From JBBRYB01 sp038238115 (lineage in GTDB: Bacteria > Actinomycetota > Actinomycetes > Propionibacteriales > Nocardioidaceae): a stretch of DNA of 64,000 nucleotides. Shown one piece after another: positions 33,497-42,688 of this stretch. The notes beneath the pieces were generated by a model. That model did not search any database and was not told where the DNA came from. It saw only the letters and a program-made list of their open reading frames with translations. The stretch covers positions 1-64,000 of the forward strand of contig JBBRYB010000005.1 in the NCBI GenBank assembly GCA_038238115.1. Direction: 5' to 3'. A program made the position numbers and the translations under genes. Each line of letters begins with the position of its first letter. Within the stretch, counting starts at the first letter, position 1.

Positions 33497-33763
33497 GGTC
33501 GGGGGTGCTCCTTCTCTCGTCTCTCGGTGGCTTAACGACGCCGATGACAGACAGTGACGCTGATTCGGCGACAACTCTGAGTCTTTTTGGGCCCCAGGAA
33601 GCGCAGAGCGGACAATTGCTGGCATAAAACGGCGTTGGGATCTGACTGGGGCGATCTGGCCGACCTGAACAGGGCGGCGGCGCGTGCGCGGCGGCATCGT
33701 CGCGACCGTGGTGCTGGCCGGGCGTCGTGATGCGCTAGCCTGCTGGCGTCAGGGGAGGCGCAG

Positions 33764-33838
33764 GGGCGATTGGCGCAGTGGTAGCGCGCTTCGTTCACAC
33801 CGAAGAGGTCACTGGTTCGAACCCAGTATCGCCCACCA
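33764..33838 (+). tRNA. tRNA-Val (CAC)
   Basis: Acceptor GGGCGAT/ATCGCCC, anticodon arm CTTCG-TTCACAC-CGAAG giving CAC, T loop GGTTCGAACCC, discriminator A at 33835 and an encoded CCA to 33838. Outside the anticodon arm it is nearly identical to tRNA-Val (GAC) at 30796. Confidence 0.95.
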
Positions 33839-33864
33839 GCAGCACCGCACGTGAGGCCCAGCAT

Positions 33865-33969
33865 GTGAGTTCCTCGCCTCCGGACGATGCCCTCGAGTGG
33901 CTCGGTGACGTAGCGGACACAGGGGCCGTCACCGAGGCGTGGCGACGATATCTCGATTACCACGCGTAA
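33865..33969 (+). CDS. Possible 34-residue acidic small protein
   Basis: GTG 33865 opens a short frame that ends with WLGDVADTGAVTEAWRRYLD and YHA before TAA. Amino-acid composition and GC-rich third positions are coding-like, but no ribosome site is evident and the family is unknown. It lies 27 bases after the tRNA and could be read through from it. Confidence 0.3.
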   Translation: MSSSPPDDALEWLGDVADTGAVTEAWRRYLDYHA

Positions 33970-34110
33970 TCAGAGTGTCACTCTACGCGCATTCGTGTCT
34001 CAGGAACAGCGAGAAACTGGTGCGACGGGATACTGGCACCTCGATACGATCGAGTCATCCGTGCCGCCGGAGAGAACCGGCCCCATGCCACCAGTCCGAG
34101 GGAGCAGCCC

Positions 34111-36123
34111 GTGTCCGAAGCGAACGTCGTGGTCGTCAGCACAGCCGAGCGTGCTGGGCGGACCGTGGCGACGGGCACGAAGGCATGGGAGCTCTTCGCC
34201 GACGATCCGGCGATCATCGCCGTCCGAGTCGACGGCGAGCTCCGTGACCTGTCGCGCGAGGTCCGCGACGGAAGTGAGGTCGAGGGCGTCGCTATCGACT
34301 CCGACGACGGCCGAGCGATCCTGCGGCATTCGACCGCACACGTACTGGCCCAAGCCGTGCAGGAGCTGTTTGCCCATGCCAAGCTGGGGATCGGGCCACC
34401 GATCACTGACGGCTACTACTACGACTTCGACGTGGCGGAGCCGTTTCGGCCCGACGACCTGGCCCAGATCGAGTCGCGGATGCGCAGGATCGTCAAGGCG
34501 GGCCAGCGCTTCTCTCGGCGGGCCGTCTCCGACCAGGAGGCGCGCATTGAGTTGGCCGACGAGCCCTACAAGCTTGAGCTGATCGATCTCAAGGGAGCCG
34601 ACGCCGCAGCGGCGGCGGAGGGGGCCGACGTCGAGGTCGGCGCGGGGCAGCTCACCATCTACGACAACCTCGGCCGCGACGGCTCGGCGGTCTGGAAGGA
34701 CCTCTGCCAAGGCCCGCATCTGCCCACCACAAAGCGGATTCCGGCCTTCAAGCTGATGCGGTCCGCGGCGGCGTACTGGCGCGGTAGCGAGAAGAACCCA
34801 CAACTGCAACGGATCTACGGCACCGCCTGGGAGAGCCAGGAGGCCCTCGACGCCCACCTGCTGCGACTGGAGGAGGCTGCCCGCCGCGACCACCGCCGCC
34901 TCGGTGCTGAGCTCGACCTGTTCAGCTTTCCCGACGAGATCGGTTCCGGGCTCGCCGTCTTCCATCCCAAGGGCGGGGTGCTCCGCAAGGTGATGGAGGA
35001 CTACTCGCGCCAGCGTCACGTCGAGAGCGACTATGAGTTCGTCTACACCCCGCACATCAGCAAGGGCGAGCTGTTCGAGACCTCGGGTCACCTGCAGTGG
35101 TACGCCGACGGAATGTACCCACCCATGCACGTCGACGCGGAGCATGACGACCAGGGCAACGTCACCAAGCCCGGTCAGGACTACTACGTCAAGCCGATGA
35201 ACTGCCCCTTCCACTGCCTGATCTTCCGCTCACGTGGGCGCTCCTACCGCGAGCTTCCGCTGCGCCTGTTCGAGTTCGGGTCTGTCTACCGCTACGAGAA
35301 GTCCGGTGTGGTGCACGGGCTCACCCGAGTGCGGGGGATGACCCAGGACGACGCGCACATCTACGTAGCCCGCGACCAGTTGCATGACGAGCTGACGAAG
35401 CTGCTGACCTTCGTCCTGGGGCTGCTGAAGGACTACGGGCTCGACGACTTCTATCTCGAGTTCTCCACCAAGGACCCGGACAAGTACGTCGGGTCTGACG
35501 AGATCTGGGAGCAGGCCACCGACATCTTGCAGCAGGTGGCCACTGCGTCGGGACTCGAGCTCGTTGCTGACCCAGGAGGTGCGGCGTTCTACGGCCCCAA
35601 GATCTCGGTCCAGGCTCGCGACGCGATCGGACGCACCTGGCAGATGTCGACGATCCAGCTCGACTTCAATCATCCCGAGCGTTTCCAGCTGGAGTACACC
35701 GCCGCTGACGGCTCGAGGCAGCGCCCCGTGATGATCCACCGAGCGCTCTTCGGGTCGATCGAGCGGTTCGTGGGCATCCTCACCGAGCACTATGCGGGTG
35801 CCTTCCCACCGTGGCTGTCGCCGGTCCAGGTGGTCGCGATACCCATCGCGGACCGTCACGACGACTACCTGTCCGCGCTGGCGGTGCAGCTTCGGCAGCG
35901 GGGAATCCGGGTCGAAGTGGACCGTTCAGACGACCGGATGCAGAAGAAGATCCGCAATGCGCAGTTGCAGAAGGTGCCGTTCATGGTCATCGCGGGAGAC
36001 CGCGACGTCGAGGACGGCGCGGTGTCGTTCCGCTATCGCAGCGGCGACCAGGACAACGGGGTCCCCCTCGGCGAGGCGATCGCGCGCATCGTCGAAGCGG
36101 TGGAGCGACGAGTCCAGGTATGA
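34111..36123 (+). CDS. thrS: Threonyl-tRNA synthetase
   Basis: Charges tRNA-Thr; class II synthetase of 670 residues. Domains in order: TGS (about 10-70), the SAD editing domain with HSTAHVLAQAVQ and the GPPITDGYYYDF block, the catalytic core with motif 2 FRFGSVYRYEKSG-type sequence (LFEFGSVYRYEKSGVVHGL), the zinc region KPMNCPFHCLIF, motif 3 HRALFGSIERFVG, and the C-terminal anticodon-binding domain from 565. GTG 34111 follows GGGAG. Coupled to the HIT gene by ATGA. Confidence 0.97.
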   Translation: MSEANVVVVSTAERAGRTVATGTKAWELFADDPAIIAVRVDGELRDLSREVRDGSEVEGVAIDSDDGRAILRHSTAHVLAQAVQELFAHAKLGIGPPITDGYYYDFDVAEPFRPDDLAQIESRMRRIVKAGQRFSRRAVSDQEARIELADEPYKLELIDLKGADAAAAAEGADVEVGAGQLTIYDNLGRDGSAVWKDLCQGPHLPTTKRIPAFKLMRSAAAYWRGSEKNPQLQRIYGTAWESQEALDAHLLRLEEAARRDHRRLGAELDLFSFPDEIGSGLAVFHPKGGVLRKVMEDYSRQRHVESDYEFVYTPHISKGELFETSGHLQWYADGMYPPMHVDAEHDDQGNVTKPGQDYYVKPMNCPFHCLIFRSRGRSYRELPLRLFEFGSVYRYEKSGVVHGLTRVRGMTQDDAHIYVARDQLHDELTKLLTFVLGLLKDYGLDDFYLEFSTKDPDKYVGSDEIWEQATDILQQVATASGLELVADPGGAAFYGPKISVQARDAIGRTWQMSTIQLDFNHPERFQLEYTAADGSRQRPVMIHRALFGSIERFVGILTEHYAGAFPPWLSPVQVVAIPIADRHDDYLSALAVQLRQRGIRVEVDRSDDRMQKKIRNAQLQKVPFMVIAGDRDVEDGAVSFRYRSGDQDNGVPLGEAIARIVEAVERRVQV

Positions 36124-36662
36124 CGACGTACGAGGCGCAGGGCGGTGTCGGCGACTCGGACCCGTTCCTGCGACTGTGGACGCCTCATCGGATGGCCTAC
36201 ATCAAGGGGGAGAACAAGCCGCTCACCGACGAGGACGAGACCTGCCCGTTCTGTGCGATCCCCGGCTTGCCGGACTCCGACGGCCTCGTCGTGCGTCGTG
36301 CGGCGCATGCGTTTGCCGTCCTCAACCTCTACCCCTACAACCCCGGTCACCTGATGGTCTGCCCCTACCGCCACGTCGCGGACTACACCGAGCTGACTGC
36401 GGACGAGGCGTTCGGGGTGGGTCAGCTGACGGCACAGGCCATGCGCGCCGTCCGGGGGGCCAGCAGCGCGCACGGCTTCAACATCGGGATGAACCAGGGG
36501 ACGGTCGCGGGGGCGGGCATCGCCGCCCACTTGCACCAGCACGTCGTCCCGCGGTGGGGCGGCGACACGAACTTCATGCCGGTCGTCGGCCGGACCCGGG
36601 TGCTGCCGCAGCTTCTCCGAGACACCCGCGACCTGCTCGCACAGTCCTGGCCGGACGACTGA
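36120..36662 (+). CDS. HIT domain protein, AP4A phosphorylase-like
   Basis: Nucleotide hydrolase or phosphorylase of 180 residues. CPFCAIPG near the N-terminus, PYNPGHLMVCPYRHVADY in the middle and the histidine triad HLHQHVVPRW near 135-145 define it. The same gene follows thrS in mycobacteria, where the protein (Rv2613c type) phosphorolyses Ap4A, a by-product of tRNA synthetases; the tie to thrS makes that role likely. The ATG overlaps the thrS stop. Confidence 0.9.
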   Translation: MTTYEAQGGVGDSDPFLRLWTPHRMAYIKGENKPLTDEDETCPFCAIPGLPDSDGLVVRRAAHAFAVLNLYPYNPGHLMVCPYRHVADYTELTADEAFGVGQLTAQAMRAVRGASSAHGFNIGMNQGTVAGAGIAAHLHQHVVPRWGGDTNFMPVVGRTRVLPQLLRDTRDLLAQSWPDD

Positions 36663-36681
36663 GCCCGCCTGCGCGGTGCCG

Positions 36682-37656
36682 TCAGAGCAGGTGGAGGAGA
36701 ACCGCCTTGGCCACGGCGACCTCCCCGGGGGTGGTGGGGATGGCCGAGTCGGAGAAGCCCGCGCTCGGTACCACGGTGACGATCGCCAGCGCGGAACGGC
36801 CGTGGAAGATCAGCAGGTCACCGGCGCGGTCGATCCGGGAGACGACCATCGAGCCTGGGCGGGTCGCGGCGGCATCGACGGGCAGGTAGAGCGAGGGGTC
36901 GAGGTTGCGTCTGTAGGCGGTGATGCGGGAGGGCGCGCGCAGCACGGTGAGCACCACGGAGCCCGGCCGCGAGGCCCAGGAGCACATGAACGACCCGTCG
37001 GGCCCGCTCACGTGACTTGCCAGCTTCGGCGCGGCACCGATGGCGGCGGCCGCGGCGGTGAGCGGCATGGCCGAGCAGTCCTGCCCAGCAGAGGTGGGAG
37101 CGATCCTTGGGCTGGCGGGGAGGTTGGTGACGGCAAGCCTGGCGAGCTCGATGACGGTCCGCCTCGCAACCGGGTTGGCGGCGTCCACCCGCACCTGAAG
37201 GGACAGGATCGAGCCGTGTACCAAGACACGCAGGCTTCGCTCGTCCTGCTCGGTCCGCAGGAACGCCCGGTCTCCGAGCCCTGCCACGAGTGTGGGGTCA
37301 CCGCCGGCAGCGTCGCCGTAGGCGCTCTCGAAGACGTTGGCGGACACCGGCCCGATCGCGAGCTCGGTGGTGACCTGCGGGACGCCGAACTCCACACCGA
37401 GCGAGCACGCGTACGTCGTCAACCGCGCAGGGCCGTAGCTGGCCGCCACCACCGCGACGTCCAGGTCGATGATGTCCGACACGGTCTCGGCGGGGGCCAG
37501 GCCGCAGACGTCCACGTCGGTCGCCGCCGCGGTTGGGCTGGCCGGGACGTCGCCCGCGTCCGCCGGCGGAGGTCCGCCCCGGCACGCGGAGACCACTACT
37601 GCCACGGCCAGGATGGCCAGCGGCCGTGTCCGGCGTCCTGCGGCTCCCCGGCCCAT
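36682..37656 (-). CDS. Lipoprotein of unknown function (DUF3558-like layout)
   Basis: A 324-residue predicted lipoprotein: basic start, hydrophobic segment PLAILAVAVVVSAC with lipobox Cys near residue 25, then a Pro/Ala-rich linker and two similar halves each starting with a Cys-containing segment (DVCGLAPAETVSDII and DCSAMPLTAAAAAIG). Such paired domains occur in actinobacterial secreted lipoproteins. No enzyme motif. ATG 37656 lies 7 bases from a TAGGGT box, giving a leaderless start; the longer frame to 37683 is rejected. Confidence 0.7.
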   Translation of the reverse strand: MGRGAAGRRTRPLAILAVAVVVSACRGGPPPADAGDVPASPTAAATDVDVCGLAPAETVSDIIDLDVAVVAASYGPARLTTYACSLGVEFGVPQVTTELAIGPVSANVFESAYGDAAGGDPTLVAGLGDRAFLRTEQDERSLRVLVHGSILSLQVRVDAANPVARRTVIELARLAVTNLPASPRIAPTSAGQDCSAMPLTAAAAAIGAAPKLASHVSGPDGSFMCSWASRPGSVVLTVLRAPSRITAYRRNLDPSLYLPVDAAATRPGSMVVSRIDRAGDLLIFHGRSALAIVTVVPSAGFSDSAIPTTPGEVAVAKAVLLHLL

Positions 37657-37663
37657 GGCCGCG

Positions 37664-37669
37664 ACCCTA
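37664..37669 (-). promoter_or_regulatory. -10 box of the lipoprotein gene (leaderless)
   Basis: TAGGGT on the minus strand, 7 bases before ATG 37656; it overlaps the last codons of the EF-G-like gene. Confidence 0.45.
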
Positions 37670-39832
37670 CTTGTCGACGGCAACCTTCGACGCCACGTGC
37701 TGCGGCATGGCGTCGTAGCGCGCGAAGCGGCGGTTGAACGTCCCCGTTCCGTGGCTGAGCGAGCGCAGGTCGGTGGCGTAGCGCACGAGCTCGATCTGGG
37801 GGGTCTCGGCCTTGACCAGCGTGCGCCCGCTTCCGATCGGCTCCGTGCCGAGCACGCGGGCGCGCCGAGCAGACAGATCGCCCATCACGGCGCCGACGAA
37901 GTCGTCGTCGATCAGCACGTCCACCTCGTCGATGGGCTCGAGCAACTGGACGCCCGCGGCAGCCGCCGCCTCACGCAGCGCCAGCGCACCGGCCGTCTGG
38001 AAAGCCATGTCGCTGGAGTCGACGCTGTGGGACTTGCCGTCATACAGGGTCACCTTGATGTCGACGACCGGGTAACCGGCCGTCAGGCCTTTGCCGAGTT
38101 GGGCGCGGACCCCCTTCTCGACGCTCGGGATGAACTGGCGGGGGACGGACCCACCCACCACCTTGTCCACGAACTCGAACCCACTGCCGGTCGGCAGCGG
38201 TTCGACCTCCACGTCGCACACGGCGTACTGCCCGTGGCCGCCGCTTTGCTTGACATGGCGGCCACGTCCGGTCGAGCGGCCCGCCAGCGTCTCGCGCAGC
38301 GGTACGCGCACGTCGACCTGGTCGACCTGGACGCCGTAACGGCTGCGGAGCCGGTCCAGGAGTACGTCGGCGTGCGCCTCACCCATACACCACAACACAA
38401 GCTGCAGCGTCTCTTGATGGTGCTCGATCCGGACCGTCGGGTCCTCCGCCGCGAGACGCTGCAACGCCTGGCCGAGCTTGTCCTCGTCAGCCTTGGCGTG
38501 GGCGACCAGGGCGATCGGTAACAGCGGATCCGGCATCGTCCAGGGCTCCATGACGAGGGGCTTGTCGCGACCGCTCAGCGTGTCGCCGGTCTCCGCCCGG
38601 GAGAGCTTGGCGACCGCGCAGATGTCACCGGCGATGCAGACGTGGGTGGGGCGCTGCACCTTGCCGAGCGGCGACGACAGCGCGCCGATGCGCTCGTCCT
38701 CGTCATGGTCCTCGTGGCCGCGTTGGTCACCAGAGAACTCCGAGAGGTGGCCCGACACGTGCACCGTCGCGTCGGGGCGCACAGTGCCGGAGAAGACGCG
38801 CACGAGGCTGATCCTCCCGACGTAGGGGTCGGACGTCGTCTTGACCACCTCGGCCACCAGGTCACCGTCGGGGTCGCACGACAGCCCGGTGACCGACTTG
38901 CCGGCGACGGTATAGACCTCCGGGAACGTGTGCTCAGACGGGGACGGGAAGGCCTGCGTGATGATCTCGAGCAGCTCTTCCAGGCCGAGCCCGGACAGAG
39001 CGCACACGGGGATGACGGGGAAGAAGGAGCCGCGCGCTACCGCCGTCTCGAGGTCTTCTACGAGGAGCGAGAACTCGATCTCTTCGCCTCCCATGTAGCG
39101 GTCCATCAGCCCTTCGTCCTCGGACTCCTCGATCACTCCCTCGATGAGCTCGCCGCGACGCTCGTCGATGAGCAGCTGCTCGTCCTCCTCGGGGTTGCGG
39201 ACGGCACGACCGCTTGACGCGAAGCTGGAGTAGTCGGAGACCGTCTGGGACAACAGCGCGACGAGGTCGTCGATGTCGGACCCGTCATGGGTGGTCGGCA
39301 GATAGAGCGGAAGCACCTTGTCGCCGAATGCCTCCTGGGCCTGCTGGAGCACGCCTGCGTAGTCGGCGCGCTGGTGGTTGAGCTTGCTGATGACCACGCA
39401 CCTCGGCATGCCCACGCGCTCGCACTCGTCCCACAGCGCCCGAGTGGCGCCGTCAACCCCCTCGTTGGCCGACACCACGAAGAGGGCGCAGTCAGCTGCG
39501 CGCAGCCCGGCCCTCAGCTCACCGACGAAGTCGGCATAGCCGGGCGCGTCGAGCAGGTTGATCTTGATGCCGGCGACCAGGACTGGTGCCAGGCTCAGGC
39601 CGACCGAGCGCTGCTGGCGGATCTCGGACTCGTCGTAGTCGGACACCGTCGTACCGTCCTCGACCCGGCCGGCCCGGTTCAGCTGGCCGGTGGCCGTGAG
39701 CAGCGCCTCGACGAGGGTCGTCTTTCCTGAGCCTGACGGACCCACGAGCACGACGTTGCGGATCGCCGCGGGCGAGCCCGGCTGATGCCCTGTGGCTTCA
39801 CCCCCGCCTGCTGTCGATGGTTTGGTTGGCAT
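37667..39832 (-). CDS. Elongation factor G-like protein (EF-G2 type)
   Basis: A 721-residue translational GTPase paralogue of EF-G. G1 is VLVGPSGSGKTTLVEALL rather than the AHIDAGKTT of true EF-G, G3 is DAPGYADFVGELRAGLR and G4 ISKLNHQRADY deviates from NKxD. The remaining EF-G domains II-V are present (RLRSRYGVQVDQVDVRVPLR, GSVPRQFIPSVEKGVRAQ). Actinobacteria carry this divergent paralogue alongside the normal fusA; its job is uncertain, and a ribosome-related stress role is inferred. ATG 39832 with AAGGAG 8 bases upstream is chosen. It is inverted within an otherwise co-directional lipid block. Confidence 0.88.
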   Translation of the reverse strand: MPTKPSTAGGGEATGHQPGSPAAIRNVVLVGPSGSGKTTLVEALLTATGQLNRAGRVEDGTTVSDYDESEIRQQRSVGLSLAPVLVAGIKINLLDAPGYADFVGELRAGLRAADCALFVVSANEGVDGATRALWDECERVGMPRCVVISKLNHQRADYAGVLQQAQEAFGDKVLPLYLPTTHDGSDIDDLVALLSQTVSDYSSFASSGRAVRNPEEDEQLLIDERRGELIEGVIEESEDEGLMDRYMGGEEIEFSLLVEDLETAVARGSFFPVIPVCALSGLGLEELLEIITQAFPSPSEHTFPEVYTVAGKSVTGLSCDPDGDLVAEVVKTTSDPYVGRISLVRVFSGTVRPDATVHVSGHLSEFSGDQRGHEDHDEDERIGALSSPLGKVQRPTHVCIAGDICAVAKLSRAETGDTLSGRDKPLVMEPWTMPDPLLPIALVAHAKADEDKLGQALQRLAAEDPTVRIEHHQETLQLVLWCMGEAHADVLLDRLRSRYGVQVDQVDVRVPLRETLAGRSTGRGRHVKQSGGHGQYAVCDVEVEPLPTGSGFEFVDKVVGGSVPRQFIPSVEKGVRAQLGKGLTAGYPVVDIKVTLYDGKSHSVDSSDMAFQTAGALALREAAAAAGVQLLEPIDEVDVLIDDDFVGAVMGDLSARRARVLGTEPIGSGRTLVKAETPQIELVRYATDLRSLSHGTGTFNRRFARYDAMPQHVASKVAVDK

Positions 39833-39970
39833 GCGCACACTCCTTCGACCGTTGCCGACATCTGGGTCCGACCCGCTGCCCTCCAGCCTTCACCCGACGA
39901 CGCCGACGCACAAGCGCCCGAGCCCCGGTCTGTCCGGAAGGTGGCGCCGGCGTTGCCGGTAGCATCAACG

Positions 39971-40013
39971 ATGCCTTCCGCTGCCGACCCGAGGAAGTCT
40001 CGCCTCCCCTGAT
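39971..40013 (+). other. Possible 13-codon upstream ORF of pgsA
   Basis: ATG 39971 opens MPSAADPRKSRLP and its TGA overlaps the pgsA ATG as TGATG. TAGCAT ends 5 bases before this ATG, so the transcript may begin at it and ribosomes may reach pgsA only after reading the small ORF. Confidence 0.35.
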
Positions 40014-40632
40014 GCTCGAGCGTTTCCGACAGTTCTGGACCGACCTGTTCAAGCCGATCTCCCATCTGCTGATCAGGTGGGGAGTGTCCCCTGACACGGT
40101 GACGCTCGTCGGTACCGCAGGCGTGGTCGCCGGCGCGCTTGTCTTCTTCCCGTCCGGCCATCTCCTCATCGGCGTGCTGGTCATCACCGTGTTCGTGTTC
40201 TCGGACCTCATCGACGGCTACATGGCACGCCGACTCGGCACGTCGTCGCGCTGGGGCGCCTTCCTGGACTCCACCCTCGACCGGCTCGGTGACGCCGCCA
40301 TCTTCGCTGGTCTCGCGATCTGGCTGTTCGGGGGCGGCAATAGCACCCTGCTCGCCTACGTCGCGATGTGGGCGCTTGTGATGGGCTCGCTGACGTCGTA
40401 CACCCGGGCGAAGGCCGAGAGCCTGGGCATGTCGGCCAAGGGCGGAATCGCCGAGCGCGCGGACCGTCTGGTCGCCGTGCTCGCCATGGCCGGTCTGTCC
40501 GATATCTTCAACCAGCCGGTCCTGCTCGCCCTCGTGTTGTGGGTCCTGGCGGTGGCCAGCACGATTACCGTCGTCCAGCGGATGGTCCTGGTACGCCGGC
40601 AGGCCCTGGCAGATCCCGCCCTTCCGTCTTGA
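40012..40632 (+). CDS. pgsA: Phosphatidylinositol phosphate synthase (CDP-alcohol phosphatidyltransferase)
   Basis: Joins CDP-diacylglycerol with inositol 3-phosphate at the inner membrane, the first step of phosphatidylinositol and PIM synthesis. The 206-residue protein has about six membrane segments and the complete active-site motif DLIDGYMARRLGTSSRWGAF followed by LDSTLDRLGD (D-x2-DG-x2-AR-x8-G-x3-D-x3-D). The N-terminal RWGVSPDTVTLVGTAGVVAG is typical of the actinobacterial enzyme. ATG 40012 is chosen over the longer frame. The next two genes overlap in turn, forming the PIM operon. Confidence 0.92.
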   Translation: MLERFRQFWTDLFKPISHLLIRWGVSPDTVTLVGTAGVVAGALVFFPSGHLLIGVLVITVFVFSDLIDGYMARRLGTSSRWGAFLDSTLDRLGDAAIFAGLAIWLFGGGNSTLLAYVAMWALVMGSLTSYTRAKAESLGMSAKGGIAERADRLVAVLAMAGLSDIFNQPVLLALVLWVLAVASTITVVQRMVLVRRQALADPALPS

Positions 40633-41531
40633 CGACCCAGATCCCGCTCCGCGAGCGGCTGGTCGACCAGGCGTTCGGGGCGGCCTGGCTGATGACCGGG
40701 CACCTGCCGGAAGACGTCGCTCAGCACGTGCTCGAAGGGGTCGCCGACCACATCTGGCGACGCCGCAGCGGCGCGGTCACCCAGCTCGAGGCGAACCTGC
40801 GCCGGGCCACGCCTGGTCTCGACTCCGCTGAGCTCACCGCGCTGTCGAAGCAGGCCATGCGCTCCTACCTCCGGTACTGGCATGAGGCGTTCCGCCTGCC
40901 CTCGTGGTCCCACAGCCGGATCGTGAACTCGGTCGTGACCTCCGGCGAGGACGGCCTGCGCGCCGGCTTCGCCGAGGGGAACGGCGCGATCATCGCCCTT
41001 CCCCACATGGGCAACTGGGATCTCGCCGGTGCCTGGGCGTGCCTGACCGGCATGCCCGTGGCCACGGTGGCCGAACGCCTCAAACCCGACTCGCTCTTCG
41101 ACCGGTTCGTCGGGTATCGCGAGCAGCTCGGCATGCAGGTCGTCCCGTTGACGGGTGATGGGAACTCGTTCAGCGCCTTGCGGGCCTCAATCGGCGCCAG
41201 CCGGCTGGTCTGCCTGCTCGCCGACCGGGATCTCACAGGGGCTGGCGTCGAGGTTGCGCTGCTCGGCGAGACCGCCAGGTTGCCCGGAGGCCCCGCCGCC
41301 CTCGCCCGGATGACCGGGGCGCCGCTCGTGGCCTTGACGCTGTCCTTCCACGGCCCCCTGTTGCGGCTGGACTTCAGCGAGCCGATCACCGTCCGTCCCG
41401 GCCGCGATGGGCTCGTAACGATGACCCAGGAGATCGCCGACTGGTTCTCGCGTGGCATCGCGGCCACGCCGGTCGACTGGCACATGCTGCAACCGGTCTT
41501 CAGCGTCGACGCCCGTGCGGCTGCGTTGTGA
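40629..41531 (+). CDS. Phosphatidylinositol mannoside acyltransferase
   Basis: A 300-residue LpxL/HtrB-family acyltransferase that adds a fatty acid to phosphatidylinositol mono- or dimannoside. The active HxxxxD-type motif is LPHMGNWDLAGAW, followed by substrate-pocket segments VCLLADRDLTGAGVEVALLG and PAALARMTGAPLVALTLS. It is likely a peripheral inner-membrane protein. The start is TTG 40629, which overlaps the pgsA stop as TTGA; no nearer ATG exists. Flanked by pgsA and pimA, so the substrate is strongly implied. Confidence 0.88.
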   Translation: MTTQIPLRERLVDQAFGAAWLMTGHLPEDVAQHVLEGVADHIWRRRSGAVTQLEANLRRATPGLDSAELTALSKQAMRSYLRYWHEAFRLPSWSHSRIVNSVVTSGEDGLRAGFAEGNGAIIALPHMGNWDLAGAWACLTGMPVATVAERLKPDSLFDRFVGYREQLGMQVVPLTGDGNSFSALRASIGASRLVCLLADRDLTGAGVEVALLGETARLPGGPAALARMTGAPLVALTLSFHGPLLRLDFSEPITVRPGRDGLVTMTQEIADWFSRGIAATPVDWHMLQPVFSVDARAAAL

Positions 41532-42649
41532 GGATCGGGCTCGTCTGTCCCTACTCACTCGACGTGCCGGGCGGGGTCCAGAGTCACGTGCGCGGGCTCG
41601 CCGCGACGCTGGCTGGCCGCGGCCACGATGTCGGTGTGCTCGCGCCGGGGGAGGACACCGACGGTCTGCCTGGCTACGTCGAGACGGTGGGCAAGGCGGT
41701 GGCGATCCCCTACAACGGCTCGGTGGCGCGCGTCGCCTTCGGTCCCCGGGTGGCGGCACAGACCAGGCGCTGGCTTCGCGAGGGACGCTTCGACGTACTC
41801 CATGTCCACGAGCCGGCGACTCCCAGTGTGTCCCTGCTGGCGCTGAGGGCGAGCGAGGGACCGGTGGTGGCCAGCTTCCACACCGCCAACGACCGCTCAC
41901 GAGCGCTGTCGTCGGTCGCCGCGATCCTGCGCCCGTCGATGGACAAGATCTCAGCGCGCATCGCCGTGTCGCAGGCCGCGCGCGACACGCTCGTGCATCA
42001 CCTCGGTGGCGAACCAGTGGTGATTCCCAACGGCATCTCCTACGACGAGTTCGCCCGGGCCGAGCCGGCTGACGCCTGGCGACTGCCGGGGCCGGTGCTG
42101 GTGTTCTTCGGTCGAGGCGACGAGCCCCGCAAAGGGCTGCACGTGCTGCTCGACGCGATCCCGCGAGTCGTGGCGGCCTTCCCCGCAACCCGGGTCCTGA
42201 TCGGTGGCGGCACATCGGACCCGACGGCCGGCATCGATACCTCCGTGCGACCCCGGGTGACTCTGCTCGGCACGCTGCCGGATCGCGAGAGGTCCCGGCT
42301 GCTGGCATCCGCCGACGTCTATGTGGCGCCGCAGACGGGAGGGGAGAGCTTCGGCATCGTGCTGCTGGAGGCGATGGCTGCCGGCGCCCCGGTCGTTGCC
42401 AGTGACCTGCGCGCGTTCCGCGCGGTGACCCAGGAGGGTCGACTGGCAGAGCTCTTCCCGCCCGGCGATGCCCAGGCTCTGTCCGCTGCCCTCTGCCGGG
42501 TGCTGAGCAGCCGAGACCGACGCGACCAGTTGCGACGTGACGCGTCGGTCGCCGTACGCCGCTATGACTGGTCCCGGGTCGGACCTGACATCGAGGCGGT
42601 CTACGCCTCGGTCACGCCACAGTGGAGTCGGCAGGGCCACTCGCCGTAG
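41528..42649 (+). CDS. pimA: GDP-mannose:phosphatidylinositol alpha-mannosyltransferase
   Basis: Transfers the first mannose to phosphatidylinositol on the cytosolic face of the membrane. The 373-residue GT4 glycosyltransferase has the N-terminal GGVQSHVRGLAATLAGRGHDV loop, the linker VIPNGISYDEF, FFGRGDEPRKGLHVLLDAI and the ExFGIVLLEAMAAGAPVVAS donor site. GTG 41528 overlaps the acyltransferase stop (GTGA). Last of the three-gene PIM operon. A close paralogue, PimB, is less likely from its position. Confidence 0.93.
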   Translation: MRIGLVCPYSLDVPGGVQSHVRGLAATLAGRGHDVGVLAPGEDTDGLPGYVETVGKAVAIPYNGSVARVAFGPRVAAQTRRWLREGRFDVLHVHEPATPSVSLLALRASEGPVVASFHTANDRSRALSSVAAILRPSMDKISARIAVSQAARDTLVHHLGGEPVVIPNGISYDEFARAEPADAWRLPGPVLVFFGRGDEPRKGLHVLLDAIPRVVAAFPATRVLIGGGTSDPTAGIDTSVRPRVTLLGTLPDRERSRLLASADVYVAPQTGGESFGIVLLEAMAAGAPVVASDLRAFRAVTQEGRLAELFPPGDAQALSAALCRVLSSRDRRDQLRRDASVAVRRYDWSRVGPDIEAVYASVTPQWSRQGHSP

Positions 42650-42688
42650 GATGGGTACGTCCCAGCAGTCTCTCTCGTAAGGCAGATC

